Assembly: GCA_963691705.1 (NCBI GenBank)
Contig: OY829539.1
Coordinates: 20,196,407-20,260,406, forward strand
Direction of reading: 5' to 3'
DNA: 64,000 nucleotides
From: Viola odorata
Lineage: Eukaryota > Streptophyta > Magnoliopsida > Malpighiales > Violaceae
Shown here: piece by piece, positions 35,263-47,060 of the stretch
Layout: each line of letters begins with the position of its first letter
Numbering within the stretch: position 1 is the stretch's first letter
Notes under the pieces: model-generated
Databases searched by the model: none
Seen by the model: only the letters and a program-made list of their open reading frames with translations
Told to the model about the DNA's origin: nothing
Program-made: the position numbers and the translations under genes

Positions 35263-37526
35263 CTGGTCATCCTTATCTTCATCATCGTTGCACATGACCT
35301 CCTGTCTTCGAGGCTTGCGAGCATCATATTTTGTCTTCTTCCATCCTGGAACATCACCAAGAGAAGGCACGACAATCATGCTAGAAAGAGGTCTTTTCAA
35401 AGGAGCACGCGCCTTGTCATTTCAGACGTGTCATTTCCTAAGACTTCTGACCTAAACCCCTCTCTTTCCTGACGGTCTCTTCTTGAGTCTCTTGACTTGG
35501 AACTATCATCCTTTGGGGGGTCTTTTAAAGAAGTCTTTCCTTTGGATCCACTACTGCTCTTAGACAATCTTTCACCCAAAGGGAGGAGTTCGTAGTTGGG
35601 ACCTTCGCTGGACTGCAACAATATGGTAGAGATGCTATTTAAAACAACAACCGACCCTCCAGCCCACCATGATATGTAAGTGTTAAAACGCTCGAGCTGA
35701 ATGTTAGGGCTAGGTGGTAGAACAATGAAGGACACGCCACTACATGTCTGTGTCAGGGACAACCAGTAAGAGAGGTGAGCGTGAGAGCTAAGTTTGTCTT
35801 CATGCAAAGCTATGGATCCCGGAAGGCTTTGTCTATACCCTTGTTGTCTTGCGAAACGATGGGGGTAATACCACTCCAAGATTTGAAATGACCCATTTGA
35901 ACGAGAAAGTTTTCCTGGGCGAATGATCACCATAAATTCGAGCAATTCAGTTGAAAGTGTCCCGTCATCTTTATACATGCCAGGAGGCGAAGCAAGATGG
36001 ATAGGATTCCAACAAAAGTTGGCACCATCTCGGATAAGTTCTCTCCCATCGACGAACCCTGCTTCCCATGGGAAACGAGCATTTGCTGAACCTCTATATC
36101 TACGGATGATGGGTCGCCCACATCTGTCATCAACTTGTGAGTATATACCTCGCGTGAAATAGGTAGTCGCCCAAGCATAGAGAAAATGACCCGGGAAGGA
36201 AGTAGGGTTCAAACCAAGCTCTCCTTTGTCATTCACATTAGAAGTCTGACTCAATCCTCTGTAAATCGTGGCAAGTATGGGAGGGACCATGCTATAGGTA
36301 ACACCGTGGGCCATCCTAGAGGCAATCATAAATGTCGTTGGTCGGATATTACCCTCGCTACTGGGAAAGATAAAACAACATAGCCAGAGAGATAGATATG
36401 CTGCAATCTCTACCGAAACCCCTTCAGATGAGGAAATGTCCAAAGCTTCCAAAGTATCCCGCGGAAGATCCCCGTGAGTGTCGTCTGGAGTAGGAAATTT
36501 TTAAGGTCTCCTAAGAACAACCTTTTTGACATATCTCCCATCCTTGATCACTAGTCTCTGTCGCAACAATTTCTTATAATCACTAGACATCTGAGGGTTG
36601 CCAAGAAAGGATCGGTTATTCTTCTTAAGCCAGAATGAAATCCAGTCTGCGTAGGAAATACGATCCACACTCCTATTTTCTGCTAGGATCTTGAAGGCCT
36701 TGAACAAGTATGTGCAGCACCGAGAGACATTGCTATTGTCGGACAATTCGAGAAGAGTAGGAATTGTTTCTTCATAATAAGCTCCAAGGATAGGAAGTCC
36801 AGTAATCTCTCTCATGTCCCATAGTGATATGCCGACTTCTCCCCATCTAGTCACGAATGTGTTGGTAGCAGGACACCATACCTCGCATAAGGCTCTGTAA
36901 ATGGAAGCTGGACGTTGGTAGTCGAACGCCGCGGCACCAACTACTTGTGAGAGTTCATGAAGTCCTTTGGTCCGAAGACGCCTCTGAGTCCGAAGTGACC
37001 ACTACCAAAAGCCGTGAAGATAAGATATCTCCCCTCGAGCAACAAGTGACAATCCCCATCTACAACGCTTCGCCTTGATCCTCTCGGCAATCTCTGGATG
37101 GGGGGTATAGTCTTTTGTGCCACAAAAGGAAGGAATAGGCAAGATGGGACGAGATCCTGAACCTTCTACATCAATTAGATGGGATACAGTCCTTGAAAAG
37201 GACTGATCTAGACCCTCAATAAGGTTCACGTCGGTTCTGGTAGGGCAGGATCCTGAAGCTTTTACATCAATTAGGTGGGATACAATGCTTAAAAAGTACT
37301 GATCCAGACCCTCGATGGAGCTTATATTTGGATCCTCCGTTGATCGACTCACTATAGCGAGCTTCAACACTCCTTTCCCTCCGGATTGCGAACGATGCTT
37401 CACTTCGGTTTTCGGAAAATAAAGAAATCGTCCTCTTTGCCCTTGACCTGAACTTTCGCCAATCCAGTCCATATCAAGAGGTTGCAGCGAAGCGACATCA
37501 GCGGATTGTGAGGAAGACGAAGTCAT

Positions 37527-37690
37527 CTGTTTCAAAGGAAAAAAATATATAGCATGGTGATAGTAATAAAAAAAGAAGTACGTGCATGGCATGAAAAGGT
37601 GAAAAAAATCGCATGCATAGAACAAGACATGTAGTACCAACGTAATGTTGTGCATGGTACTACCAGAAAAAAAGAGAGGAGTAATCATAC
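37527..37690 (-). other. Candidate leader intron before the antisense ATG
   Basis: Donor ACCAG|GTATGA at 37690 and acceptor TTTGAAACAG just before the ATG at 37526. Other possible leader exons are 38300-38291 (10 nt, CAG|GACACCGCTG|GTAAGT) and 37934-37870 (GCGCAG|GACATCAC to ATCCAG|GTTTGA). Splice-site logic only. Confidence 0.4.
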
Positions 37691-38399
37691 CTGGTACGTG
37701 TGAAGATTAAATAACCACAGCAAGTGAAGATCAAATTCGGGAATGATTACAAGTTCGACAAGTTCTATAAAATGAAAGGCAAATTTTGATTCAAAATCTT
37801 CTAGGAGCGGCAACCATGTAAAAAAAAAGGAAAAAAAAAGGAAAAAAATCAAAAGAAAGAAAATCAAACCTGGATGCTTTTCTATCTGGCCTAAAATTGC
37901 AAGGAAAAAAGAGTGCTCGATCGCTTGTGATGTCCTGCGCAAAAAAAAACAAAAAAAAAAAAAAGGAAAATAGTAAAGAAATGTATAAAGCCAAGCGCAG
38001 GTGTTGTTCAATTAAAAGAAAAGAAGGAGTACAACAGTGTGCATATATATAGTGGCATGCATGTATATAAAGCATGCATGAAAAGCACAAGCGAAGCATG
38101 GAAACGAAAAATATTTTTTGCAGCAGGGACGGCATGGTGGTATATATATATACACTAACCACAACACATGTCCAGGAATTGAAAATCACCAAGTTAGCAG
38201 CACATGCGCACACATATATATGTATATTAAAACAAATAAAGCGACAACAACAATAAAGCAGGAAAAAAGAGAGGGTGGTTGGTTACTTACCAGCGGTGTC
38301 CTGTACAAAATCGCAGGAAACGAAACGAGATACTTTTGCTGTGACCGTTCTTGCAGCAAGGAAAAAGAAAATTACATGCAGAAAGATGAAGAAACAGAG

Positions 38400-38604
38400 G
38401 CATGCATATATATAAAGGCAGTAAAATAAATAAATAAATATATATATGCAAAACAGAGGCATGCATATATATAAAGGCAGTAAAATAAATAAATATATAT
38501 ATATATATGCAAAAGTGATAAAGCGTAAAAAAAAATAATAATAAAAAGAAAAAAGGGCTTTGGACATTTGCATATATATAAAGGCAGTAACATATATGTG
38601 TATG

Positions 38605-38640
<36 letters not shown>
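38400..38640. repeat. Duplicated TA-rich leader segment and TA microsatellite
   Basis: The block with GCATGCATATATATAAAGGC and TAAATAAATAAATATATATA occurs twice back to back and a third time in part, followed by a long TA run (38608-38637). Frames that translate it as hydrophobic peptides are artefacts. Confidence 0.75.
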
Positions 38641-38740
38641 TGTGCAAACGTGGTACAGCATGTAAGAAAAAAAGACGGGGCAAGAAAGCCATACATGCAC
38701 AGAAAGAAAGCGAAAACAAAAGGAAGGAAAAGAAAATTAC

Positions 38741-38819
38741 CTTTTTCTTTTGTTGATGCAGCAGCAGAGAAGAGAGGCGGAAAATGGTGCTTGGGAGACT
38801 AATGTGGTGTATTTATATA
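38741..38819 (-). promoter_or_regulatory. Candidate promoter and first leader exon of the antisense gene
   Basis: On the minus strand TATATAAAT lies at 38819-38811, about 30 bp before a C/T-rich start (TAGTCTCCCAAGCACC). The possible first exon ends at 38741 in AAAAAG|GTAATT. The TATA box points towards the antisense ATG 1.3 kb away. Confidence 0.5.
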
Positions 38820-38980
38820 CACAAGGAAGGAAAAGTAGGGTTTTAATTATGGTAGTTTACCATAAGGATTTCCTACTCAAATTGCATTAGAAATCAGCCT
38901 GCAATTTTAAGAAATTATGGCAATTTCTATAAGTTGGCTTCTTTCCTTCCTTGGATATGCTAAATCAAAGTAATTAATTA

Positions 38981-39072
38981 ATTGGCTTGTTCCATTTAAT
39001 TAATTGAAGGCTCAATTATAGGATTAATTTATGGTAGTAATTAATTCATTGGCTTGTTCCATTTAATTAATT
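38981..39072. repeat. 25-bp direct repeat near 3' end of element 2
   Basis: ATTGGCTTGTTCC followed by ATTTAATTAATT occurs perfectly at 38981-39005 and 39048-39072. Confidence 0.8.
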
Positions 39073-39363
39073 ACTTCATATGTCGATCTTGAAGAGAAAA
39101 AAAAAAGAAGAACAAAATTGATCCAAGGTCCCGTGATGTGCAAGAACAAATCTAAGACTATGGATTCCTTTGCAGAATCAATTCTTTGTTGCAAGTTCCG
39201 AATAAAAATGTACCGTCGGTGGGAAATCACTCCGGAATTAAAATTGATCCTCGCCAATTTTGGATCGACATTCAAACATGATTTCAAGTTCAGTCCCCGA
39301 CGCAAATTAAGTTCACTCGAAAGGGGAGAAGTTCAAGATTAATTTACTTCAAGTAAAATAATC

Positions 39364-39376
39364 TTGAGGGGGCATT
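39364..39376 (+). other. Polypurine tract of element 2
   Basis: TTGAGGGGGCATT ends one base before the 3' LTR; the same tract stands before the LTR at 19076. Confidence 0.75.
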
Positions 39377-40052
39377 TGTAGACATCAAAATTGCGGACCA
39401 TCTTAAAATATGCGGTCCAATTTATAAAAAAGCCACGAAGCCTATTCATCGAAATCTGTGAGGCTTATTTCAACAGACTCATACTCGGATGGATCAAAAT
39501 TCATCTCATATTTATTAAATAATTTGATTAAGTGTCAAATTAATTAATATTTAATTATTAATTAATGTGCAAATTAATTAATAATGGTGGTTACACATTG
39601 GGCCAATGAGATGAGAACACGTGTCATCTTTCCCACTCAAAACCATCCCTATGAGCCTATAAATAGAGGCCTCATTAGAAGGTGAAGGACACATTATTTT
39701 GAGGAGAAGAAGTGCTGCAAAAATCAAGAGCTAAAGCATATCGTCTCCAAGGAAGAAAAAGAAGCCACAAGCTGATTCAAGGCCGGTTTTCTCTCAACCA
39801 CATCAAATCAAATCAAAAAGAAGCCACAAGATAATTCAAGGCCGGTTTCTTCTCAAATCAACCGCGGATTACAAGCTGATTCAAGGCCAATCCGTCAACC
39901 ATCGAACTCAAGTTCAAATCGAAATCCGGAGTGACGACTGATTCATTAATCAGAGGAATCAAGAGAAGAACAAACCACTTTTATTCCACATTCAACATTT
40001 GTAATTTGACACGTGTAATTCTCTCCTATTTTAGGAAAAAATTGTGTGTACA
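39377..40052 (+). repeat. 3' LTR of element 2
   Basis: 676 bp, same length and termini as the 5' LTR; TATA box 39658-39665. Followed by CCGTG, the right target duplication, and then by the continuation of the GLP unit (TTCAGATGGCAC). Confidence 0.95.
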
Positions 40053-40057
40053 CCGTG

Positions 40058-41034
40058 TTCAGATGGCACTTTTATATGGACGACCAATCAATGAGTAGTT
40101 ACAAGTAATATAGTGATCTCAATTTTATATTTCAGCGTGTATAATAATTGTATGTCCATTAATATGTGCCGATTTTACGTAAGTCTCTGAGTTTCAGAAA
40201 TTATACATTACTTGCAACACGTAACCGCCTATCATATCTTAAAATTTAAATTTTATTCACCACACCATTTAGAACCACCTATTATGTAATCGCCTTAATG
40301 ACTGACCCACTTATAAATAATCACCCAATATACGTGACATAATTTTATTAGTTAGGCGATCCTTGTGTATATGTTGAGATAAAAAATCAGAAGTAATATA
40401 TAATTTCTCGATTGATTGGGCGATCGAGGAAAATTTTTCTACATAGCCAATTAGAGTAAAAAACTTCTTGTGAAATATTAGACACTACTCCTCAAGTTCC
40501 TTTTAGAATAAGGCAATTTAAAAACTAGACCGACCCGGTGGTCGAACCGGAAAATTTGCGACTAAAAGAGGTTTTTGGTTCGTTTCAGATATCTAACCGG
40601 AAATACATGCGGACCGGGTTCGACCGGTTGACCCGAGCGATTCGCTATCAAAGCGGCTGGGTCAATGCCACCGTCAAAACGGCGTCATTTTGCGTAAATG
40701 AAAACGACGTCGTTTTGTGCTTCTTCTCCAAAACGGCGTTGTTTTGGATTTTTTTAATAAGAACTTGGAAAATTTGATGGGCCAGCCAATCAGAATATGA
40801 AAATTTATCGGTTCAATCAGGTTCAATTATCTAAAACTGAACGGTTCGATGAGTGAACGGTTCAAAATTATCTAATGGGTCAATCCGGTCTAACCCGAAC
40901 AATCTCGGTTGAACAATTAATTTTTTTTTGGGATCTTTATTCTATTCGGTTTTTAAAACTATGGTTCTAAGTGGTTATTTATCAATTTCTACGGGATTTC
41001 GCATCAAATCATAATTAGATATCACACGATATTA
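40058..41034. other. Remainder of repeat unit A, with MITE-like segment
   Basis: Matches 54972-55954 of the B unit. Inside, 40505-40975 is bounded by inverted TTTAAAAAC.AG and CGGTTTTTAAAACTATGG and contains three AAAACGRCGTY motifs, features of a common plant non-autonomous DNA element; the B unit carries the same copy (55430-55890), so it predates the duplication. No gene. Confidence 0.65.
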
Positions 41035-41039
41035 TGTTG
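41035..41039 (+). repeat. Target-site duplication of element 3, left
   Basis: TGTTG, identical to 51634-51638. The empty site in the sister unit reads GATATTATGTTGAAATAAAA (about 55948-55967). Confidence 0.9.
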
Positions 41040-43599
41040 TGTTGCTACCCGATTTTGGATTTCTCTTGTCACAATTTCGCATATTTAACGTTTACCGCAT
41101 TTAATAGCTCTTCTCGGTCAAATTTCTGTCGATTCTTGGTCCTAGGCTAGTTTGTTTAAAATTTCGTGTCATTTCATGCACTTTTTAGTTTTTCGTAGTT
41201 TCGACTGTCTTTACGCGAACTTTTCAGGTCCCGAGTAAGTTTCCCGGGACCGTGGGTCGAACGCGCTATTTCGTTAATTGATAATTACGTACTATTTTTC
41301 TCTTTCACGCCATCGAGCTTGGTTTCGTTCAATTTTTGTCGTAAAGACATTTATTTTGCGTCCGAAAGTTTGACATTTTTAAACGAGAAAATAAATGCGT
41401 TAAATCAAACTTTTTATTTATTTACTGTATACTAGTTATCGTGTCTTATTTTTTCATACGTCTTGCTCCCCTCGATTTTTGTATTAAGGGAATTTTGTCA
41501 CACCACAGTTCGAGTCAAAATATCCCGTTGTGTGGGAATTAATGCATTAATGCACAAATTAATGCATGTTTGCCTACAATTGCCTTACTTTTCTTCCCAG
41601 TAGCCTTGCCGACTTCAATCCATCATCACCTAGCCCCATCTACGACCCCAAACTTCAACCCTTCCCATCCATTTAATGCAGCCATCAAAATATCCCTTAC
41701 TCACGCCATCACCGACGTTCGTTTTCATCATCACGGGCCTCGTCATCAAGCCTCGTCGACAATCTTCAAACCGCCTCCATCTTGCCTATAAATAGAGGCC
41801 TTTAAGCAACAAGAAAAAAGGGGGGGACCAATCCGGCTCTAGTCCTCCCCCTCCCTTTTATTTCATGCACTCTCTCTCTGTTTTGCTTTCAATGGCTTGC
41901 ATTTTTATTAATTAATTGCCTCTATTTTAATTAAATCAATTGCTCCTGTATTATTGTCAATTAACTGCTCCTACCTCCACTAATCAATTACTGTCTTCAT
42001 GGTAATTTAATTTTTCCGCTCTACCTCGTTCAAAGTACTTGCTGTTTTGATGATTTAAAAAGCTTTGTATTAATTAATTTGCTTGCTAAATTTGCCTACT
42101 GTTTTGGCTATATCATATACAGTTTTTGTTGCTTTATTAATTTTCTACTTTCATTTATTTTATGCTACTGCTGATTTAATTAATTGTTGATAGGGGTTTA
42201 ATTTTGGTTTTGGTCATTGTTGCAGGTTTGGCTGAAGAAAGAAGAAGAACAGTAGAAGAGGGAGGGAAAGGTGATGGGTTGATGGCTGTTTTAACCAAAA
42301 GGAATGAAGGAGTGGGCTGCCATGGCTAGCCCATGGGGAGGAAGGAAGCTGGGCAGTGGGTTGTTGGCCCAGGCGAGAAAGAAAGAAGAAGGAAAGGCTG
42401 GGCGCTTAGCCCAAGCCAGGAAAGAAAGCAGGGCCTCGCCTGGCCCAGCGGGAAAGAAAGAAGAGGGAAAAGATGGGCCGCGCCTGGCCCAGAGTGAGGA
42501 GAAGGGAGTGGGCTGTTGGCCCAGCGGGAAAGAAAAGAAGAAACTGGGCTGCTAGCCCACGTGGGCTGAAGAAAGAGGCTGGTCCAGGCCCAACTGTGGG
42601 GCCCGGTCGTCGAGGCCGGTCGATTTAGTTTCGTCAACAATTTTAATTGTGATTTGTAATAATTATTTAAGTAATTATTTTAAATTGTGGCTTGTAATAA
42701 TTAATTAAGTAATTATTTTAATTATGGTTTGTAATAATTAATTAGATAATTAGTTAAAAATCATGTATGTTTGTTTATACTTATTTTATTATCAATTGTC
42801 GTTAACTTCGGTTTTGAAGGGATGGATCAATCGGGGTTCGTCAAATCGGGTAAGCTTATCTTAAACCATTTTATTTATTTTTATGCTTTAAATGAATGTT
42901 TATTTATTTTTATGCTTTGAATGAATGTTTATCAAAGAGGTGTTAGAACCCACCCACTCGTATGCATGACATATAGAATTGCTAAAACAATTAAAATCAA
43001 TCTCACATGCACAACGTGTTTACATCACTTGTTTTTCATGCCATGAAATTAATTGCCATGTATTGATATATGAGTATGGTGGTCCCAATACCACGCAAAA
43101 TATATATGCACACATTAATCGATACGGTGCTAGTTTTACTATGATAGAATCACGTAGTAAAATAATTAAGTCATGCATTGCCCAATGATAAGGGGGGAAC
43201 GTCCGCTCTAGCATCGAGAAAAAATGGTAACCCCATCCCTCGAACCCAAATGGAAATAGCAAGTCCCGAATGCTAAGATGTAACGTCGCCTTTGAGGGCC
43301 CAATTACATGTTTAAAATATTTTGAAAACACCTCGCATACCGGTAACCTTTTTAGGATGTGACTTGGGTGCCTAACACCTTCCCAAGTCCATAAATACGA
43401 CCTCGAACCATCGTTCTTTGGTTTAGACCATTATGCCTTAGTTTATTTATTTTATGCCATGACATTAGGTTCCCTAAACCTTAGAAAATTAGGGTGGCGA
43501 CTTCATTTTGCATGATGTTAAGACAAGTCCAACGCTTGTCTCGCATTGTGGCCCGTCCCGAACCTTAAACTCATTTTCAACGAAAAAGGGGGTGCGACA
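41040..43599 (+). repeat. 5' LTR of element 3
   Basis: 2560 bp; TATA box 41787-41794 in the core GCCTATAAATAGAGGCCT. 42305-42610 is rich in GGGCTG, GGCCCA and TGGGCC motifs within GA-rich DNA; an 83-codon frame there (and its copy at 50311) is low-complexity and I do not call it a gene. Confidence 0.93.
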
Positions 43600-43600
43600 G

Positions 43601-43620
43601 TTTGGCGACTTCACTGGGGA
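43601..43620 (+). other. Primer-binding site of element 3
   Basis: TTTGGCGACTTCACTGGGGA begins one base after the LTR. Similar wording is known in Ogre/Tat-type elements, where a tRNA-Arg primer has been proposed; I could not verify the tRNA. Confidence 0.6.
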
Positions 43621-44051
43621 CTAGTAGGGTCGAAGCCGGTTTTATGGTGTTTGCTTTTTTATTATTTACTTGCTTTAAATAAATTGTTTTCGTGATTGTT
43701 ATATGCTATTGGCTTTAATATATTGTTCATATGAATCCCATGCATAAATGCCTATCGCCGGCCATAACACCAAATAGGATTAGGATTGGTAGTAGTGAAG
43801 TCCTGGGGCCCACGCCTTGGTAAGCTTTCATGAACCCTAACTCGGATGTTGAACCCTTAAATGGATTGAGCGCACAGAATCCTTGTCATGATTCGGTCAA
43901 CGCTCTCGTATCTGTTTATAGGGGACCCCTTTTAGGGTAACATTCGGGAACTTTTTTCAGCCAGTTAGAAATAGTTGGAGTCACACCAGCACGTGCATCA
44001 TGTTCGTGCATTTTTTCCTTTGATGCCATGTATTTATATACTACGATTTTT

Positions 44052-44296
44052 GTGGCGGTTCAAAAACCCCACCTTTGAAAAATCGTGTGGCGGTTCCAAA
44101 ACCCCACCTTTGAAAAATCATATGGCGGTTCAAATACCCCACCTTTCAAAAATCGTGTGGCGGTTCAAATACCCCACCTTTCAAAAATCGTGTGGTGGTT
44201 CAAATACCCCACCATTCAAAAACCGTGTGGCGGTTCAAAAAACCCCACTTTTCATCAAATTTTGTGTGGCGGTTCACCACCCCACTTTCGTCAAAA
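44052..44296. repeat. 35-bp tandem array (seven copies)
   Basis: Units of 34-39 bp with GTGGCGGTTCAAAAACCCC and ACCTTTGAAAAATC, at 44052, 44086, 44121, 44156, 44191, 44226 and 44265. Confidence 0.85.
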
Positions 44297-44540
44297 CTTC
44301 TAAATTTCAGTTTATTCTGAATTTAGGCACTACTGATTAGTTTCTTTTCTTTCTTACTTGCAGGACGGAGGTACGAAGGGAAGCTATATACGTTAGTCGA
44401 GCCTACGACTTTAAACAAGGGCGCTTCGTGGGAGGCAACCCACGTGTTCTTCTCAATATTTCTATTTTTTGTCAATATTAAATTCAACATCTTGGGATAC
44501 CTTTTCCCTATGAATGTACTATTTAATTGTCTCTTCATTT

Positions 44541-45070
44541 CAGGTGCAACGAGACTTGCAAACTTGGGGGCAAGCAAGTGAAGTGACGACCAAAAGAAGA
44601 CGTTGAAAAATGTCAAAGTTCATTTTTCAGGGAAGTCGTCCTTTCACACTTCAACAATTTATATTTCTGCAGTTTACATTTTTGCAATTTTACATTTCAG
44701 GTGCAACGAGACTTGTAAACTTGGGGGCAAGCAAGTGAAGTGACGACCAAAAGAAGGCGTTGAAAAATGTCAAAGCTCATTTTTCAGGGAAGTCGTCCTT
44801 TCACACTTTTGCAATTTCCCCTTTCGCAATTTACGTTTCTGTAATTTATATTTTCGCAATTTATGTTTCTGCAAATTTACATTTCAGGTACAACAAGACT
44901 TGCAAACTTGGGGGCAAGCGAATGAAGTGATGACCAAGAGAAGTGTCGAAAAATGTCCAAGCTCATTTTTCAAGGAAGTTATCCTTTTACATTTTTGCAA
45001 TTTCCGTTTTCGCAATTTCCGTTTCCGTAATTTATGTTTTCGCAATTTACATTGTCCGTAATTATAGAAA
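44541..45070. repeat. 157-187-bp tandem array (three copies)
   Basis: Copies start at 44541, 44698 and 44885 with CAGGTGCAACGAGACTTGC and ACTTGGGGGCAAGC. The ACTTGGGGGCAAGC motif recurs alone at 46660. Each copy ends in a stretch of TTTGCAATTT- and ACATTTC-like words. Confidence 0.85.
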
Positions 45071-46800
45071 TTTCTACGATTGGCATTGTTACAAATATGC
45101 GCGTGTAACGCGTAGGTTTCTCAAAAAAAAAATCTCTTAGTACTTGTACTACTTGGGCTAAAAAGCAGGAAAACAAAAACATCCCACGTTTTCTGAACGT
45201 TTTAAGTCAAAGCATTCATCATTTTGCGTTCATTGAAAATTATATAAGCATACATGATCTTGTCTGTTAGCTCTTATATCCATGACATGTTTAGACGTAA
45301 GCGATCACAAACATATCCATGTGAGTACTCTGGGCCTTCACGCCTTATTTTCGTTCACGAGTGTAAATGCTAAACTAGGTGCTAGTTAGATTTGCATAAT
45401 ATCTTGGGTACATGAACTGTCAGACATGGGATAGCGGTAAGATGACATTGGACTTTGCTTTCGCTCTTCTTCCACATTTTCCTTTTTTTACTTTTTTTGC
45501 TCTCAAACACATATTTTGTACACTATGTACAACTCTATCAAACACTCAAAACCAAGCCTCTTATTTTCTCCTAACCAAGTGAGTAGTGCTCGACTGGGAC
45601 CGCTAGACTGGAGTACACATCTAACAAGGGAATGACAAGAAGGAACCTTTAGAGGATCGCTGACAAAACAACGTCAGAAGAAGGCCAAAATAAATCAAGA
45701 CTTAGAGGCTTCTGCCAAAGAGAGAGATGATGATAGACCAAACAAGAGATTGTACTTGCTTTGCCTATAAAAGAAAAAAAAAAAAAAGAAGAAAAAAGAA
45801 AGAAAAAAAAGGGGGAGAGGAAAAAAAGAAAAAAGTGGGAAAAAAATAATAATAAAAGAAAAAAAAGAGAGAAAAAAAGAAGAAGAAGAAGAGAGAACAA
45901 AAAGAAAAAAAAGAGATCAAAAGAATCAAAATAAAAAAGAGAGTGTTCAAGGAACACAAAACAACAGAAGAAGCAAGCACATATCAAAAGAATCTATCAA
46001 ACATCAACAGCAAAATGATCTCAAAAGGAAAGGAGATCATTCCCTGCAAATATCACAGAACTTGGGCACAGTGCCCTCAAAACAATCAAGAAAGAAACAT
46101 CTCCAGCAAAGATTCAAGGATTTGTGCACTTTGCTCTCACCACGATCAAATCGTCGAGCATCGTTCACCACAATTTGACTTCATCACAATCAGTCGTCGA
46201 GCACAAACCTTTTGCAAAAAGAGACTACAAACACAACACCTCTCTCTTCTTCTACAAATTCCTCCTTTTTTCCTCCCTCGCAAAGTCCTATTGATTATCA
46301 GCAGGCCCATGCATGTGCATCTTCATTTGAAGTCTATTCACTCGGATTGACACCATGCAAATTTAATTTTTGTGCTATGTTTATTGCATTTTTAGGAGTG
46401 TAGACACATAGCCCTGTTTTCTGAGCGTGAGCGCAAACACTAATATCTTGTGAGGATTGCTTACAGCTGCATGTCATGGGAAAGTCTTGTTCTTGAGGTC
46501 GTTATTTCCTGAACAAGACACAAACGCTATCTAGACTTGAATCAATCATGTTTATATAACGAAAAATTGGACGAACAATTTTCAAAAAATATATATATAT
46601 ATATGCTTGAATTTATTTCCTCTTAAACAAAGAGGTCATTTTCATTCCAAACAAATACTTGGGGGCAAGCCATGGGTTAAGTGTAGGAATATTTGATATT
46701 TCGCACATAGGTCATTTGCTCTCTCTTTTTCTATCTGTTGCTGCTTTGTGTTTGCTTCTTTCCTATTTTGCAGGACACAGATACACTTCGTTGGAATCAA
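45071..46800. other. Non-repeated interior of element 3 with purine tract
   Basis: No gag-pol similarity. 45770-45945 is an almost pure A/G tract. A 135-codon frame (45943-46350, no ATG start) has no recognisable domain. Confidence 0.6.
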
Positions 46801-46802
46801 CC

Positions 46803-47000
46803 ATGGGTCTTCGATAAAGAAATCGTTGTAAAGCCCTCGCCACCTTGGATTTTCATTAAAATCCAATCAAACAATCGAATGGAGAACGTTACCACTCCTC
46901 AACTATGGGTCTTCGATCACAACATCGTTGTAAAGCCCTCGTTGTCTTGGATTTTCGTCAAAATCCAATCAACAATCGAATGGAGTACGTTACCACTCCC
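46803..47000. repeat. 102-bp tandem duplication
   Basis: Two copies starting ATGGGTCTTCGAT at 46803 and 46905, sharing TCGTTGTAAAGCCCTCG and ATCGAATGGAG.ACGTT. Confidence 0.85.
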
Positions 47001-47060
47001 AAATCAAATTCATGTGGCGGATCACGCTCCCTCACGTTCAAATCAATTTCAATCCATATG

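Larger units (their letters stand above)
34074..37526 (-). pseudogene. Antisense plant-mobile-domain gene with two introns (aORF of element 2)
   Basis: Opposite to pol, ATG at 37526. Exons 37526-35263, 35185-35038 and 34954-34074 are separated by GT-AG introns of 77 and 83 bp; joining them keeps frame (phase 0 and phase 1). Counting one restored base, the product would be about 1097 residues. Middle region: a plant mobile domain (VARGEISYLHGF, TRWGEVGISLWDMREITGLPILG, PWEAGFVDG). C-terminal: a coiled coil (DLDLKINRLQEEKGRL onward). Damage: TAG at 37002-37004, TAA at 36501-36503 and a one-base frameshift near 35420. PMD proteins are related to domesticated transposon genes; the role here is unknown. 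Antisense extra genes at this site are known from Tat-lineage elements. Confidence 0.8.
25796..40052 (+). mobile_element. Element 2: complete Tat-lineage LTR retrotransposon (14,257 bp)
   Basis: Two 676-bp LTRs, a primer-binding site, gag, protease, RT, two RNase H domains, integrase, an antisense gene and a purine tract are present in order. The second RNase H after the RT-associated one, and an extra gene opposite to pol near the 3' LTR, are marks of the Tat lineage of Ty3/gypsy. By eye the LTRs differ at about 20-22 positions (about 3 percent). Coding parts carry many lesions, so it is not autonomous. Confidence 0.95.

Noticed and set aside
35173..35400. Separate 75-codon minus-strand gene
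   Set aside because: It is the end of the first antisense exon in the shifted frame plus the start of its intron.
38283..38756. Hydrophobic Tyr/Ile-rich frames as membrane peptides
   Set aside because: They translate TA microsatellites and the duplicated leader of element 2.
42304..42555. Frames inside the element 3 LTRs (also 41570, 49578, 50183, 50311) as genes
   Set aside because: Low-complexity GA-rich or LTR sequence; identical because LTRs are copies, and no domain is seen.
45943..46350. 135-codon frame as gag of element 3
   Set aside because: No ATG, no gag or zinc-knuckle motif, and composition follows the preceding purine tract.
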